Virus record (IMG/VR): IMGVR_UViG_3300021442_000250
Location: 24,031-88,030 of that record
Direction: 5' to 3' (one strand)
From: a virus
Length of the DNA: 64,000 bases
Shown here one piece after another: positions 54,725-62,532 of this stretch. Within the stretch, counting starts at the first letter, position 1; every line of letters starts with the position of its first letter. The position numbers and the translations under genes are program-made. The notes under the pieces are model-generated. The model ran no database searches and had not been told where the DNA came from. It saw nothing but the letters and a program-made list of their open reading frames with translations.

Positions 54725-55296
54725 TGATGTTTGGTAGAAATCCAGGTACAGATAAAACCTGGATGAGAATTCCTAAAGATAGCATTGGTGCAGAATTAGG
54801 TGTATGGCGTGGAGATAGTTCTGCAAAGTTTCTAAACAATGCAAAACACATACATTTAGTAGATAGTTGGAGTACTATTACATATGAAAACTCAGATGAA
54901 TTTGGTAATTATCAAGCCTATCTTGATAGGTATTCTGTACTTGTAAAGTCTAATAATCCAGAAGATTTTCAAAAATACTATGACAAAATTTATAATAGTG
55001 TTGTAGAAAGATTTAAAAATAGTCCTGTAACAATTTATCGTATGTCAACTAAAGAATGGTTTGAAAGTTTTAAAGAAAAATTAGATTGGATATATGTAGA
55101 TGCTAGTCATAGCTTTGAAGGATGTTATTATGATTTAATAAATGCTGTAAAATTTATTAAGCCAGGTGGACTTTTATTTGGGGATGATTATGGAGATAAA
55201 AAACCTAATGTAAAGAAAGCTGTAGACAAATTTATTGCAGAAACATCTTATGAATTTAACAATTTTCATTTAGATCAATTTGAGGTTAAGATATAA
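54724..55296 (+). CDS. SAM-dependent methyltransferase 2 (Methyltransf_24-like)
   Basis: The 190-residue protein has IGAELGVWRGDSSAKFL (motif I), HLVDSW (motif II acid), DWIYVDASHSFEGCYYDLINAVKFIKPGGLLFGDDY (motifs IV-V). The VDASHSFE-x-C-x-x-DL and GGDDY pattern is that of family 24 class I methyltransferases often acting on sugars or O-antigens. An extra Met allows the start at 54724 or 54727. It overlaps the preceding stop as TAATG. Confidence 0.77.
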   Translation: MMFGRNPGTDKTWMRIPKDSIGAELGVWRGDSSAKFLNNAKHIHLVDSWSTITYENSDEFGNYQAYLDRYSVLVKSNNPEDFQKYYDKIYNSVVERFKNSPVTIYRMSTKEWFESFKEKLDWIYVDASHSFEGCYYDLINAVKFIKPGGLLFGDDYGDKKPNVKKAVDKFIAETSYEFNNFHLDQFEVKI

Positions 55297-55865
55297 TGCA
55301 CCCTACTTCAATGGAAAATATGCGTCTAGCAAAGACAAAAATACCTGATCTAGGAAACAAAATAACAATAGTAGATGTAGGTGGAAGAGGAACAAAACAA
55401 ATACCTGTTAGATCTTATCAAAAAGTTTTTAAAGACATATACAAACATTATTACGTTGCCGATATAAATGAAGGTCCAGGGGTTACTCATGTTATGCCAG
55501 CACCATACAAATTGCCATTTAAAAACGATTCAATTGATTTAATAGTATCTGGACAAACATTAGAGCACGTAAGAAATCCTTTTAAAATGGTAGCTGAAAT
55601 GAAAAGAATTTTAAAACCAAACAAATATATGATATTAATAGCACCTAGCACAGGACCTAATCATGATGATATAGATTGTTGGCGTTTCATGGCTAACAGT
55701 TTTGAATCAATAGCTCAGGAGTGTGATATTAAATTTATTGAATCTTGGATAACAAATGATGCTGTTTGTGATAAAAAAAGTTATAGATTTTCTAGTAGAC
55801 GACATATTTGGTCAGATCATACATTCATAGGACAAAAATATAGAAAGTATCAAATGGGAAAATAA
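55296..55865 (+). CDS. SAM-dependent methyltransferase 3 (Methyltransf_11-like)
   Basis: The 189-residue protein has ITIVDVGGRGTK (motif I, somewhat degenerate: D-V-G-G-R-G), a YYVADINEGPGVTH acid loop, LPFKNDSIDLIVSGQTLEHVRNPFKMVAEMKRILKPNKYMILIAPS and a C-terminal region with WRFMANSF. The SIDLIVSGQTLEHV strand and the LKP turn are hallmarks of class I methyltransferases. It belongs to the four-gene methyltransferase block and overlaps both neighbours as TAATG. Confidence 0.77.
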   Translation: MHPTSMENMRLAKTKIPDLGNKITIVDVGGRGTKQIPVRSYQKVFKDIYKHYYVADINEGPGVTHVMPAPYKLPFKNDSIDLIVSGQTLEHVRNPFKMVAEMKRILKPNKYMILIAPSTGPNHDDIDCWRFMANSFESIAQECDIKFIESWITNDAVCDKKSYRFSSRRHIWSDHTFIGQKYRKYQMGK

Positions 55866-56563
55866 TGGTAATGACAAACAAAGATGCGGCGGAATGGCAA
55901 AAACAATTAGACAATTTACAAACGTCTACTTTAAAAGAAGTGTTTTTAAAACATAAATGCACTAAAGGTATATTAAGTTATGATGAAATTTATGACGCTG
56001 ACTTTAAAAAATTAAGAAATAAACCAATTAATATATTAGAAATAGGTGTAGATCGCGGACGAAGTATAGCTGTCTGGTTAGATTATTTTCCTAATGCTAA
56101 AATTTATGCTATAGATATTTTTGTAAGAAAGCATGAATCTCATATTGAATCTCTTCAAGACAACAGAGTACAATATTTAAAAATAGACAGCACTGATCCA
56201 GATGTATACAATCAAGTTGCACAATGGAAAACTAAATTTGATATTGTAATAGATGATGGTAAACATACTCCTGAAGCAAATGCATTAACATTTAAAAACA
56301 TTATTCCTTTTTTAAAACCAAATGGCATATATTATATAGAAGATATTTTTCCTATAGACCAAGTAACTAGACCCGAACTTAAAAATTTAGGATTTGGTAT
56401 TAAAAAATTCTTGAAGAGGCATTTTCGAAAAACCAATAATGAATTTACACAAGACAAATGGAAAATATTTACTAATGCTCTTAAAGGATATAAAATTGAA
56501 AAATTTGATCATAGAAAAAAAAGCAATGTATTAAACAGTTACATTTACAAAATTACAAAATGA
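55865..56563 (+). CDS. SAM-dependent methyltransferase 4 (CmcI/MycE-like)
   Basis: The 232-residue protein has INILEIGVDRGRSIAVWLDYFPNAKIYAIDIF (motif I and the acidic beta2 end), then FDIVIDDGKHTPEANALTFKNIIPFLKPNGIYYIEDI. This combination (EIGV-x-x-G-x-S, YAIDI, IDDG-H, GG/NG-x-YYIED) matches family 24 members such as CmcI and the sugar O-methyltransferase MycE. The N-terminal 45 residues are an extra helical segment. ATG 55865 or 55871 could be the start. A sugar O-methyltransferase role is inferred from family and context. Confidence 0.77.
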   Translation: MVMTNKDAAEWQKQLDNLQTSTLKEVFLKHKCTKGILSYDEIYDADFKKLRNKPINILEIGVDRGRSIAVWLDYFPNAKIYAIDIFVRKHESHIESLQDNRVQYLKIDSTDPDVYNQVAQWKTKFDIVIDDGKHTPEANALTFKNIIPFLKPNGIYYIEDIFPIDQVTRPELKNLGFGIKKFLKRHFRKTNNEFTQDKWKIFTNALKGYKIEKFDHRKKSNVLNSYIYKITK

Positions 56564-57285
56564 AAGCATTTATAATAACAATATTAGATACTGAAACGCC
56601 ACTAGAATATAATAAGCATATATCAGCACCAGTGGCTACGCCACAAAATGAAAATAGTATTGCTTACAGTAATAATGTTATTAAATCTATTAAAGAAACA
56701 AATTCTGATTTAGAACCTATTCTTTATCCAGCTGTTACTCCTGCTACAATGTGGAACATTAATTGGACATGGCCCTGGCATAAAAAAAGAATTTGTGAAA
56801 AAACAAAATTATTATTAAAACCTTATAAAACATATGATATCAATAAAAGAATTGCCGCGGCAGGTAGCCATTATAACTTATGGAAAAAATGTGTAGAATT
56901 AAATGAACCAATAGTAATTTGTGAACATGATGCATACTTTACTAGAAAATTTACACCTTTTGATTTTGAAGGAGGTTGTTTAGGATTAAATGATCCTACA
57001 AATGCTACACCAAAAGCAGAACTTTTTCATGACACATTAAAAAATTTAGGTGAAGGAGTACACGATGCACCTTGGGTAATGAAAAAAGAAATACCACAAG
57101 GAATGGCAGGCAATAGTGCGTTTGTCATAAAGCCATGGGCCGCAAAAGAAATAATTAAAGCACAAGACGAAATTGGTTGGTGGCCTAATGATGCCATAAC
57201 TTGTAAACAACTTTTTCCATGGATTAAAGTTGTATATCCATACTATTCTAAAGTACAAAACATCAAATCAACTACGTCATTATAA
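56560..57285 (+). CDS. GT25-like glycosyltransferase containing the 61-bp repeat
   Basis: The 241-residue protein starts MKAFIITILD, the first strand of GT25-like enzymes, but residues 11-30 (TETPLE ... PVATPQN) are an intruding segment encoded by a block also present at 18356. After it the sequence resumes with ENSIAYSNNVIKSIKET. The rest has AAAGSHYNLWKKCVELNEPIVICEHDAYF, equivalent to the family S-H-x-x-x-W and E-D-D motifs, and GMAGNSAFVIKPWAAKEII. The reading frame is kept through the insert, so a full protein would be made. The insert may disturb the first strand or be tolerated as a loop. Confidence 0.72.
   Translation: MKAFIITILDTETPLEYNKHISAPVATPQNENSIAYSNNVIKSIKETNSDLEPILYPAVTPATMWNINWTWPWHKKRICEKTKLLLKPYKTYDINKRIAAAGSHYNLWKKCVELNEPIVICEHDAYFTRKFTPFDFEGGCLGLNDPTNATPKAELFHDTLKNLGEGVHDAPWVMKKEIPQGMAGNSAFVIKPWAAKEIIKAQDEIGWWPNDAITCKQLFPWIKVVYPYYSKVQNIKSTTSL
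56590..56650 (+). repeat. 61-bp dispersed in-frame repeat, copy 2
   Basis: This block matches 18356-18416 at 57 of 61 bases and includes the same GTGGC-TAC-GCCAC palindrome (56632-56644). It begins at codon 11 of the gene and keeps frame. In contrast to copy 1, it interrupts an otherwise continuous family motif, so this copy looks like the acquired one. Confidence 0.9.
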
Positions 57286-57293
57286 AACTGGGC

Positions 57294-57301
57294 AATAAAT
57301 A
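57294..57301 (+). promoter_or_regulatory. Late-promoter-like motif inside the island (AATAAATA)
   Basis: AATAAATA lies 11 bp before the ATG at 57313, in one of the very few intergenic gaps (27 bp) of the glycan island. It may start a second transcription unit. Confidence 0.4.
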
Positions 57302-57312
57302 TTGGTAGTACA

Positions 57313-58029
57313 ATGAAAATATTAATAACAGGTAATAAAGGTTTTATAGGTTCAGAACTTTCTAAAAGACTAGAAGAAAAAAATCATAAAATTTTTGGTA
57401 TAGACATTAAAGACGGAAAAAATATATTTACGGCAGAATTGCCAGAAGTAGAGTTAGTAATTCATTTAGCCGCTATAGGAGGAGTACGTGAATCAATGTC
57501 TGATCCTAAAAGATATTGGGATATGAATGTTGAAGGAACTAGAAAAATTTTAGAACATTATCAAAAAACAAGAGTGCTATATGCAGGTTCTAGTTCGCAA
57601 TATGAACCACATTTAAATCCTTATGCCGCTACAAAAAATGTAATAGAATACATACCTCATCCTAATTCAGTGTGTATGAGATTTCATACAGTTTATTCTA
57701 AAACACCAAGATTTAATATGTTCTTTGACAAATTATTAAATGGAAAATTAGAATATGTTACTAATCATAAAAGGGATTTTATTCATGTAGAAGATTTGTG
57801 TAGTGCAATATTATGTATTATAGACAATCCATTTTTTAAAGGATCACTTGATATAGGTACTGGACAAAATATTAGAATAAAAGATATAGCACCTAATTTA
57901 CCTGTAAGAGATATAACGCTGGGAGAACGAGAAGAAACTTTAGCTGACCTTACTAAAATAAAATCCTTAGGATGGGAACCTAAATGGACAGTACAAAAAT
58001 TTTTAAAAGAGGAGGGATTTGATTTATGA
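57313..58029 (+). CDS. NAD-dependent sugar-nucleotide epimerase/dehydratase
   Basis: The 238-residue extended SDR has GNKGFIG at residues 7-13 for NAD(P), VIHLAAIGGVRES, AGSSSQYEPHLNPYAATKNVIE with the catalytic Y-x3-K, and a late RDFIHVEDLCSAI and GSLDIGTGQNIRI. This layout fits UDP-glucose 4-epimerase/dTDP-glucose dehydratase relatives. At 238 residues it is shorter than most family members (about 310). The substrate is unknown. It overlaps the following cupin gene (ATGA), so the pair may supply a modified nucleotide sugar to the island. Confidence 0.8.
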   Translation: MKILITGNKGFIGSELSKRLEEKNHKIFGIDIKDGKNIFTAELPEVELVIHLAAIGGVRESMSDPKRYWDMNVEGTRKILEHYQKTRVLYAGSSSQYEPHLNPYAATKNVIEYIPHPNSVCMRFHTVYSKTPRFNMFFDKLLNGKLEYVTNHKRDFIHVEDLCSAILCIIDNPFFKGSLDIGTGQNIRIKDIAPNLPVRDITLGEREETLADLTKIKSLGWEPKWTVQKFLKEEGFDL

Positions 58030-58376
58030 AAGCAGGAAAAATATGGGGACAAACAGAATTAATACACGCCAATGGCGTATTAGAATTTCATAGAATAGAT
58101 TTTAAAAAAAATGGAGTTTGTTCTAAACATAGACACAAATATAAATGGAATGGCTTTTATGTTGTTTCAGGCAAAATGATTGTAAGGGTTTGGAAAGATG
58201 ATCAAGGTTTAGTAGATGAAACATTACTTAATGCTGGTGATTGGACAAGAATTAAACCTGGAGAATATCATCAATTCGAAGGTGTAGAAGACGGAATTGC
58301 ATTTGAATTATATTGGGCACAATTTGATCATAATGATATAGAAAGAGAAAACGCAGGATTTAAAAAGAATGATTAA
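58026..58376 (+). CDS. Cupin-fold protein in the glycan island
   Basis: The 116-residue protein has a cupin first motif KHRHKYKWNGFYVVSGKMIVRVW (H-x-H-x(3-4) ... G) and a second motif LNAGDWTRIKPGEYHQFEG (P-x-x-x-H-x). Such small cupins accompany sugar epimerases, where they isomerise or epimerise sugar phosphates or nucleotide sugars. It is distinct in sequence from the cupin at 28854 and is coupled with the preceding SDR and the next glycosyltransferase (8-bp overlap). The reaction is unknown. Confidence 0.72.
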   Translation: MKAGKIWGQTELIHANGVLEFHRIDFKKNGVCSKHRHKYKWNGFYVVSGKMIVRVWKDDQGLVDETLLNAGDWTRIKPGEYHQFEGVEDGIAFELYWAQFDHNDIERENAGFKKND

Positions 58377-59046
58377 TATTTTTATAGGATATGATAACAA
58401 AGAAAAAGTAGCGTTCAATGTGCTATCATATAGTATATTAAAAAATAGTACCAGACCTGTTGCTATTACTCCTGTTAACTTACAAAATATAAAAGACAAT
58501 TTTACTAGGGAACGAAGTAATATAGAATCAACAGAATTTAGTTTTAGTAGATTTATTGTTCCACATTTAATGAATTATAAAGGTTGGGCATTGTTTATGG
58601 ACTGTGATCAATTAATGTTAACAGATGTAGCAGAATTATGGAGATTAAGAGATGAAAGATATGCTGTCCAAGTATGTAAACACGATTATATACCAAGAGC
58701 TGAACAAAAATTTTTAGGACAAGTACAAACAAAATATGAAAAGAAAAATTGGTCAAGTTTTATGTTAATGAATTGTGATAAATGTACAGCACTAACACCT
58801 GATTATGTTAATAGTGCAACAGGATTACAATTACATCAATTTAAATGGTTAGCAGATGAAAATCTAATAGGTGATTTACCTTTAGAATGGAATTGGTTAG
58901 TTGGAGAATATCCTCGTAAAGATGATGTTAAGAACGTTCATTTTACAGAAGGTGGACCTTGGTTTGTAGATTATTTGCAATGTGATTATGCAAATGAATG
59001 GCAACAATACTTTGATGAATCTAACAAAAGAAATTTAATAAAATAG
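58369..59046 (+). CDS. GT8-like glycosyltransferase of marine phage type
   Basis: The 225-residue protein begins INIFIGYDNKEKVAFNVLSYSI and has STEFSFSRFIVPHLMNYKGWALFMDCDQLML, with D-x-D in MDCD. Further motifs KFLGQVQTKYEKKNWSSFMLMNCDKC, LHQFKWLADENLIGDLPLEWNWLVGEY and HFTEGGPWF fit a family of GT-A enzymes I recall from marine phages and bacteria. Catalytic acids appear intact. Donor sugar is unknown. Confidence 0.78.
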   Translation: MINIFIGYDNKEKVAFNVLSYSILKNSTRPVAITPVNLQNIKDNFTRERSNIESTEFSFSRFIVPHLMNYKGWALFMDCDQLMLTDVAELWRLRDERYAVQVCKHDYIPRAEQKFLGQVQTKYEKKNWSSFMLMNCDKCTALTPDYVNSATGLQLHQFKWLADENLIGDLPLEWNWLVGEYPRKDDVKNVHFTEGGPWFVDYLQCDYANEWQQYFDESNKRNLIK

Positions 59047-59053
59047 GAATAAT

Positions 59054-59878
59054 ATGAATAAATGGTATGCAGTTGATCACAATGATGCTATCCTAAAAAA
59101 CTGGATGGCTGGGATTAAACAAGTTACAGGCTCACCAGACCCTAGTGAATATGACCATTGGGATAATATTAAAACAACACCTTTAGTTAATTCTATATCT
59201 ATCAGGGGAATGACTAATCATAAAATTATTAATGAATGTTGGAGGACTGGTAGAAGTTTTTATTACGTTGATACAGGATACATAGGTAATAATCAAAAAA
59301 GAAAAGAATGGCATAGAGTAATTCGTAATAATGTACAACATCAAAAAATAGTAGATGTTCCACCTAATAGACTATTTTCTTTACAATCTTCTCATCCAGA
59401 ACTTAAATGGAAAGGTTGGAGAACAGATGGTGAAGCAATATTACTTGTAACACCTAGTCCCAAACCTTGTAGATTTTATAATGTAGATCGAGACAAGTGG
59501 GTACAAGATACTATTGCAACATTACAAAAACATACTGATAGAAAAATTATTGTTAGAGATAAAGTAGAAAGACGTAAAAGAGTTGGTTCAGGTCATATAT
59601 TTTCTCAAATAAAAAATGACAACATTTTTGCTTTAGTCACTTATCAATCTATAGGAGCAATAGAAGGAATAATTGCTGGAGTTCCAGCATTTACAGGTGC
59701 ACCTACTGCCGCTGATCCAGTTAGCAATCATGATTTAACAAAAATAGAAAACCCTTGGTATCCAGATGAGGAACAAATTTGGAGATGGCAAAAATGGTTA
59801 GCATACTGTCAGTACACTTCGGGTGAATTATCAAATGGCAATGCATTAAAAATGTTACAAGAAATGGATTTACAATAA
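59054..59878 (+). CDS. Glycosyltransferase-associated protein, paralogue 1 of 3
   Basis: The 274-residue protein belongs to a set with the products at 59878 and 61661. Shared features are WRTDGEAILLV, a T-DRKIIVR strand, G-x-x-A-x-E-G-x-x-A-GVPAF, and a C-terminal D-x-x-x-W-x-x-x-x-A-YCQYT-x-x-EL-x-G. The layout of a strand, Rossmann-like half and conserved GVPAF is that of GT-B-fold surface-carbohydrate enzymes (capsule export/transfer type), but no catalytic residue can be named. An SD-like TAGGA lies in the 7-bp gap. Function is inferred from context. Confidence 0.6.
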   Translation: MNKWYAVDHNDAILKNWMAGIKQVTGSPDPSEYDHWDNIKTTPLVNSISIRGMTNHKIINECWRTGRSFYYVDTGYIGNNQKRKEWHRVIRNNVQHQKIVDVPPNRLFSLQSSHPELKWKGWRTDGEAILLVTPSPKPCRFYNVDRDKWVQDTIATLQKHTDRKIIVRDKVERRKRVGSGHIFSQIKNDNIFALVTYQSIGAIEGIIAGVPAFTGAPTAADPVSNHDLTKIENPWYPDEEQIWRWQKWLAYCQYTSGELSNGNALKMLQEMDLQ

Positions 59879-60828
59879 TGAAAAGAGTAGTTGCATATAT
59901 GAAAGTTATTCCGCCAGGAAACAAAAGTCCACAAAAGCCTTTAATTATAAAAAATTTTATAGAAGGTGTTAATGCAAGTGGAGATCAGGGTTTAGTTTCT
60001 AATGGTTGGTCAATCATAGACGCAGATGTATCTGTTATTCAAGGTTTTGTACATAAGGATTCAAAACAAACACGTCATTTACTTTTAAGAAAAAACGTTT
60101 ATGAAAATCAAATTAAAAAAGGAAATAGATGTTTAATCGTTGATAGTAGTTTATTTTTATGGGCTGATCCTAAACAAGAAAAAACATATTTAAGATATGG
60201 CTTTGATGGAATATTTCCTAATACAGCAGAATATTGTAACAAAGATCCTGATCCTAATAGATGGGAAATTATTAAAAAGAGTCTTAATGTAGACCTTAAG
60301 CCTTGGAGAACTACAAGTAGAGATGGCTTTATATTAATTTGTTGCCAAAGAGATGGTGGGTGGAGTATGGAAGGTATGCCTGTTATGAATTGGTTAAAAG
60401 ACGTCATGACTAAAATTAGAATGTATTCTGATAGACGTGTTAAAATTAGATTTCATCCTGGTGACAAAAATACTGCAAGACATCAAGCAATGATTAGAGA
60501 ATGGATAAAAGCACGAAACGTACAATTTCAAGGAGTAGAAGTTAGTTGGTCAAAAGATATTAGAGATGAATATGCTGGAGCATTTGCAGTTGTAGGACAT
60601 AACTCAAGTCCAACAGTGTCTAGTGTAATTGAAGGAATACCTACCTATATAACTGATCCTGTACGAGCTCAATCGGCTCCTGTAACACATCATTCATTTG
60701 CAGAAATAGAAAAACCTAGAGAGTTTGATAGAGAATTATGGGTTCGACAAATGGCACAAGTACATTGGACATTGGATGAATTAAAAGATGGTACTGCTTG
60801 GAAACATTTAAGGAAGTGGGTTAAATGA
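59878..60828 (+). CDS. Glycosyltransferase-associated protein, paralogue 2 of 3
   Basis: The 316-residue protein is homologous to the preceding one: PWRTTSRDGFILICCQRDGGWSM, a TKIRMYSDRRVKIRFHPGD strand-turn, the AFAVVGHNSSPTVSSVIEGIPTYI segment (equivalent to GxxAxxEGxPAF), and the closing W-VRQMAQVHWTLDELKDG. It has an extra N-terminal domain of about 60 residues (FIEGVNASGDQGLVSNGWSIIDADVSVIQGF). It starts with TAATG overlap and overlaps the next gene (ATGA). It probably belongs to a GT-B-like surface-glycan family. Confidence 0.6.
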   Translation: MKRVVAYMKVIPPGNKSPQKPLIIKNFIEGVNASGDQGLVSNGWSIIDADVSVIQGFVHKDSKQTRHLLLRKNVYENQIKKGNRCLIVDSSLFLWADPKQEKTYLRYGFDGIFPNTAEYCNKDPDPNRWEIIKKSLNVDLKPWRTTSRDGFILICCQRDGGWSMEGMPVMNWLKDVMTKIRMYSDRRVKIRFHPGDKNTARHQAMIREWIKARNVQFQGVEVSWSKDIRDEYAGAFAVVGHNSSPTVSSVIEGIPTYITDPVRAQSAPVTHHSFAEIEKPREFDRELWVRQMAQVHWTLDELKDGTAWKHLRKWVK

Positions 60829-61664
60829 AAAATTACAAAGTAGTAACTACCTTTAATAAAAAAGGAATGGATTTGTATGGACAAAGATTTATAGATTCTT
60901 TTAATAAAAATGTAGATAAAAGTATACGACTAGATATATTTGCAGAAAATTGTAATCCACAAGGAGATGAAAGAACTACAATTCATAATAGTGAAGTTAT
61001 TACTAAACTAACAGCTTTTAAAAATAAATGGAAAGACGTTCCTAAAGCAAATGGTATATGTCCATTTCCTGAAAAGCGTCCACGTGACCATCATAAAAAA
61101 TTTAAATGGGACGCAATAAGATTTGCAAATAAAGTTTATTCTGTATTATATGGTGCAGAAGACGAAAGTGTAGATTGGTTAATATGGATAGATGCTGATG
61201 TTGTTGTACATAGTCCTTGGCCCGTCCATGACTTTACAAAATTATTTCCTGATACAAGATGGTTAACATTTGTTGGTAGAGGAAGAGGTTCACAAACATG
61301 GCCCGAGTGCGGATTTTATGGAATGAATTTAAAACATCCTTCCTGCAAAAAATTTTTAAAAGATTTTGAACGTGTATATGAAGATGCCGAAAATGGTATA
61401 TTTTTATTATCCGAATGGCATGACTCATATGTATTTGGACAGCTATTAAAAAGTGCAAGACTACAAGATGCAGATGTACTAGATTATAGCGAAAACATAT
61501 ACAATAAGACTGCAAAGACGGGCGGAGGCGGGCATCCTTTCATCAATTGCGTACTAGGTACCTGGCTTGATCATTTAAAAGGAGATTCTCGAAAACAAAA
61601 AGGAACTAGCTTAAAAACAGATTTAATGATAGGTCGTAACGAAGAGTATTGGAAAAATATATGA
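60825..61664 (+). CDS. GT-A-type glycosyltransferase
   Basis: The 279-residue protein has WLIWIDADVVVHSPWP, a D-x-D motif following a hydrophobic strand, and later RGRGSQTWPECGFYGMNLKHPS and LLSEWHDSYVFGQLL, which resemble the acceptor and HD-type metal-binding parts of GT-A enzymes. It lies between two paralogues of the GT-B-like set and overlaps both. Substrate is unknown. Confidence 0.7.
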   Translation: MKNYKVVTTFNKKGMDLYGQRFIDSFNKNVDKSIRLDIFAENCNPQGDERTTIHNSEVITKLTAFKNKWKDVPKANGICPFPEKRPRDHHKKFKWDAIRFANKVYSVLYGAEDESVDWLIWIDADVVVHSPWPVHDFTKLFPDTRWLTFVGRGRGSQTWPECGFYGMNLKHPSCKKFLKDFERVYEDAENGIFLLSEWHDSYVFGQLLKSARLQDADVLDYSENIYNKTAKTGGGGHPFINCVLGTWLDHLKGDSRKQKGTSLKTDLMIGRNEEYWKNI

Positions 61665-62509
61665 AGTTTAGTGTGTTTACAAATTTTGGTTCTTTAAATA
61701 GTGTTCCAGTTTTTAATGCAGTTAAACAAGGTTTATTAAAATTAGGACATGAAATAGTTGAAAACTCTTTAGATGCAGATGTGGCTGTTATATGGTCATT
61801 ACTGTGGCACGGAAGGATGTTGCCTAATAAAAGAATATGGTGGGAATACCATCAACAAAATAAAAAAGTATTAGTAATAGAAGTAGGAAGTATTAAAAGA
61901 AATATTACTTGGAAAGTTGGTGTTGATGGAATAAATCGAAGAGCTGACTTTGGTCCAATGGGTGCAGAATATAATGGTCCTGACAGAGCAAATAAATTTA
62001 ATTTAAAATGTAGTCCTTGGAGGACTGATGGTGAACATATATTAATATGTTCTCAACATGATAAAAGTGAACAATGGAAAGATATGCCACCATTAAATGA
62101 ATATTTGCATGAAACTATTGATAAAATTAGAAAATATTCAAAAAGAAAAATAATAATAAGAACTCATCCTAGATGTCCTGTTCGATTAAATCTAACACAC
62201 GAAAGTCAAGTAGGAATGCAAATTCCTAAACAAGTAGAAAACAGTTATGATGACTTTGACTTTGATTTAACAAATTGCTGGGCGGTAGTTAGTGAAAGTA
62301 GTAACCCAGGTATTACAGCAGTTCTTAAAGGAATACCAGCATTTGTAGGTAAAGACAGTCTTGCATATGACGTAGGAAATACTGATTTCTCCCACATAGA
62401 AGACCCAAAAATGCCCGACAGGCAACAATGGCTCCAAGATTATGCATATACGGAGTGGACTACAGAAGAAATAGCAGAAGGATTACCATTTTCTAGATTG
62501 ACTTTTTGA
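61661..62509 (+). CDS. Glycosyltransferase-associated protein, paralogue 3 of 3
   Basis: The 282-residue protein begins MKFSVFTNFGSLNSVPVFNAVKQGLLKLGHEI and then has SPWRTDGEHILICSQHDKSEQW, IDKIRKYSKRKIIIRTHPRC, SNPGITAVLKGIPAFVG and W-LQDYAYTEWTTEEIAEG. These match the products at 59054 and 59878. I chose ATG 61661, which overlaps the previous stop as ATGA, over an in-frame TTG at 61649. It is the last gene of the glycan island. Confidence 0.62.
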   Translation: MKFSVFTNFGSLNSVPVFNAVKQGLLKLGHEIVENSLDADVAVIWSLLWHGRMLPNKRIWWEYHQQNKKVLVIEVGSIKRNITWKVGVDGINRRADFGPMGAEYNGPDRANKFNLKCSPWRTDGEHILICSQHDKSEQWKDMPPLNEYLHETIDKIRKYSKRKIIIRTHPRCPVRLNLTHESQVGMQIPKQVENSYDDFDFDLTNCWAVVSESSNPGITAVLKGIPAFVGKDSLAYDVGNTDFSHIEDPKMPDRQQWLQDYAYTEWTTEEIAEGLPFSRLTF

Positions 62510-62532
62510 TAATACCAAAGTATAATAAAGGT

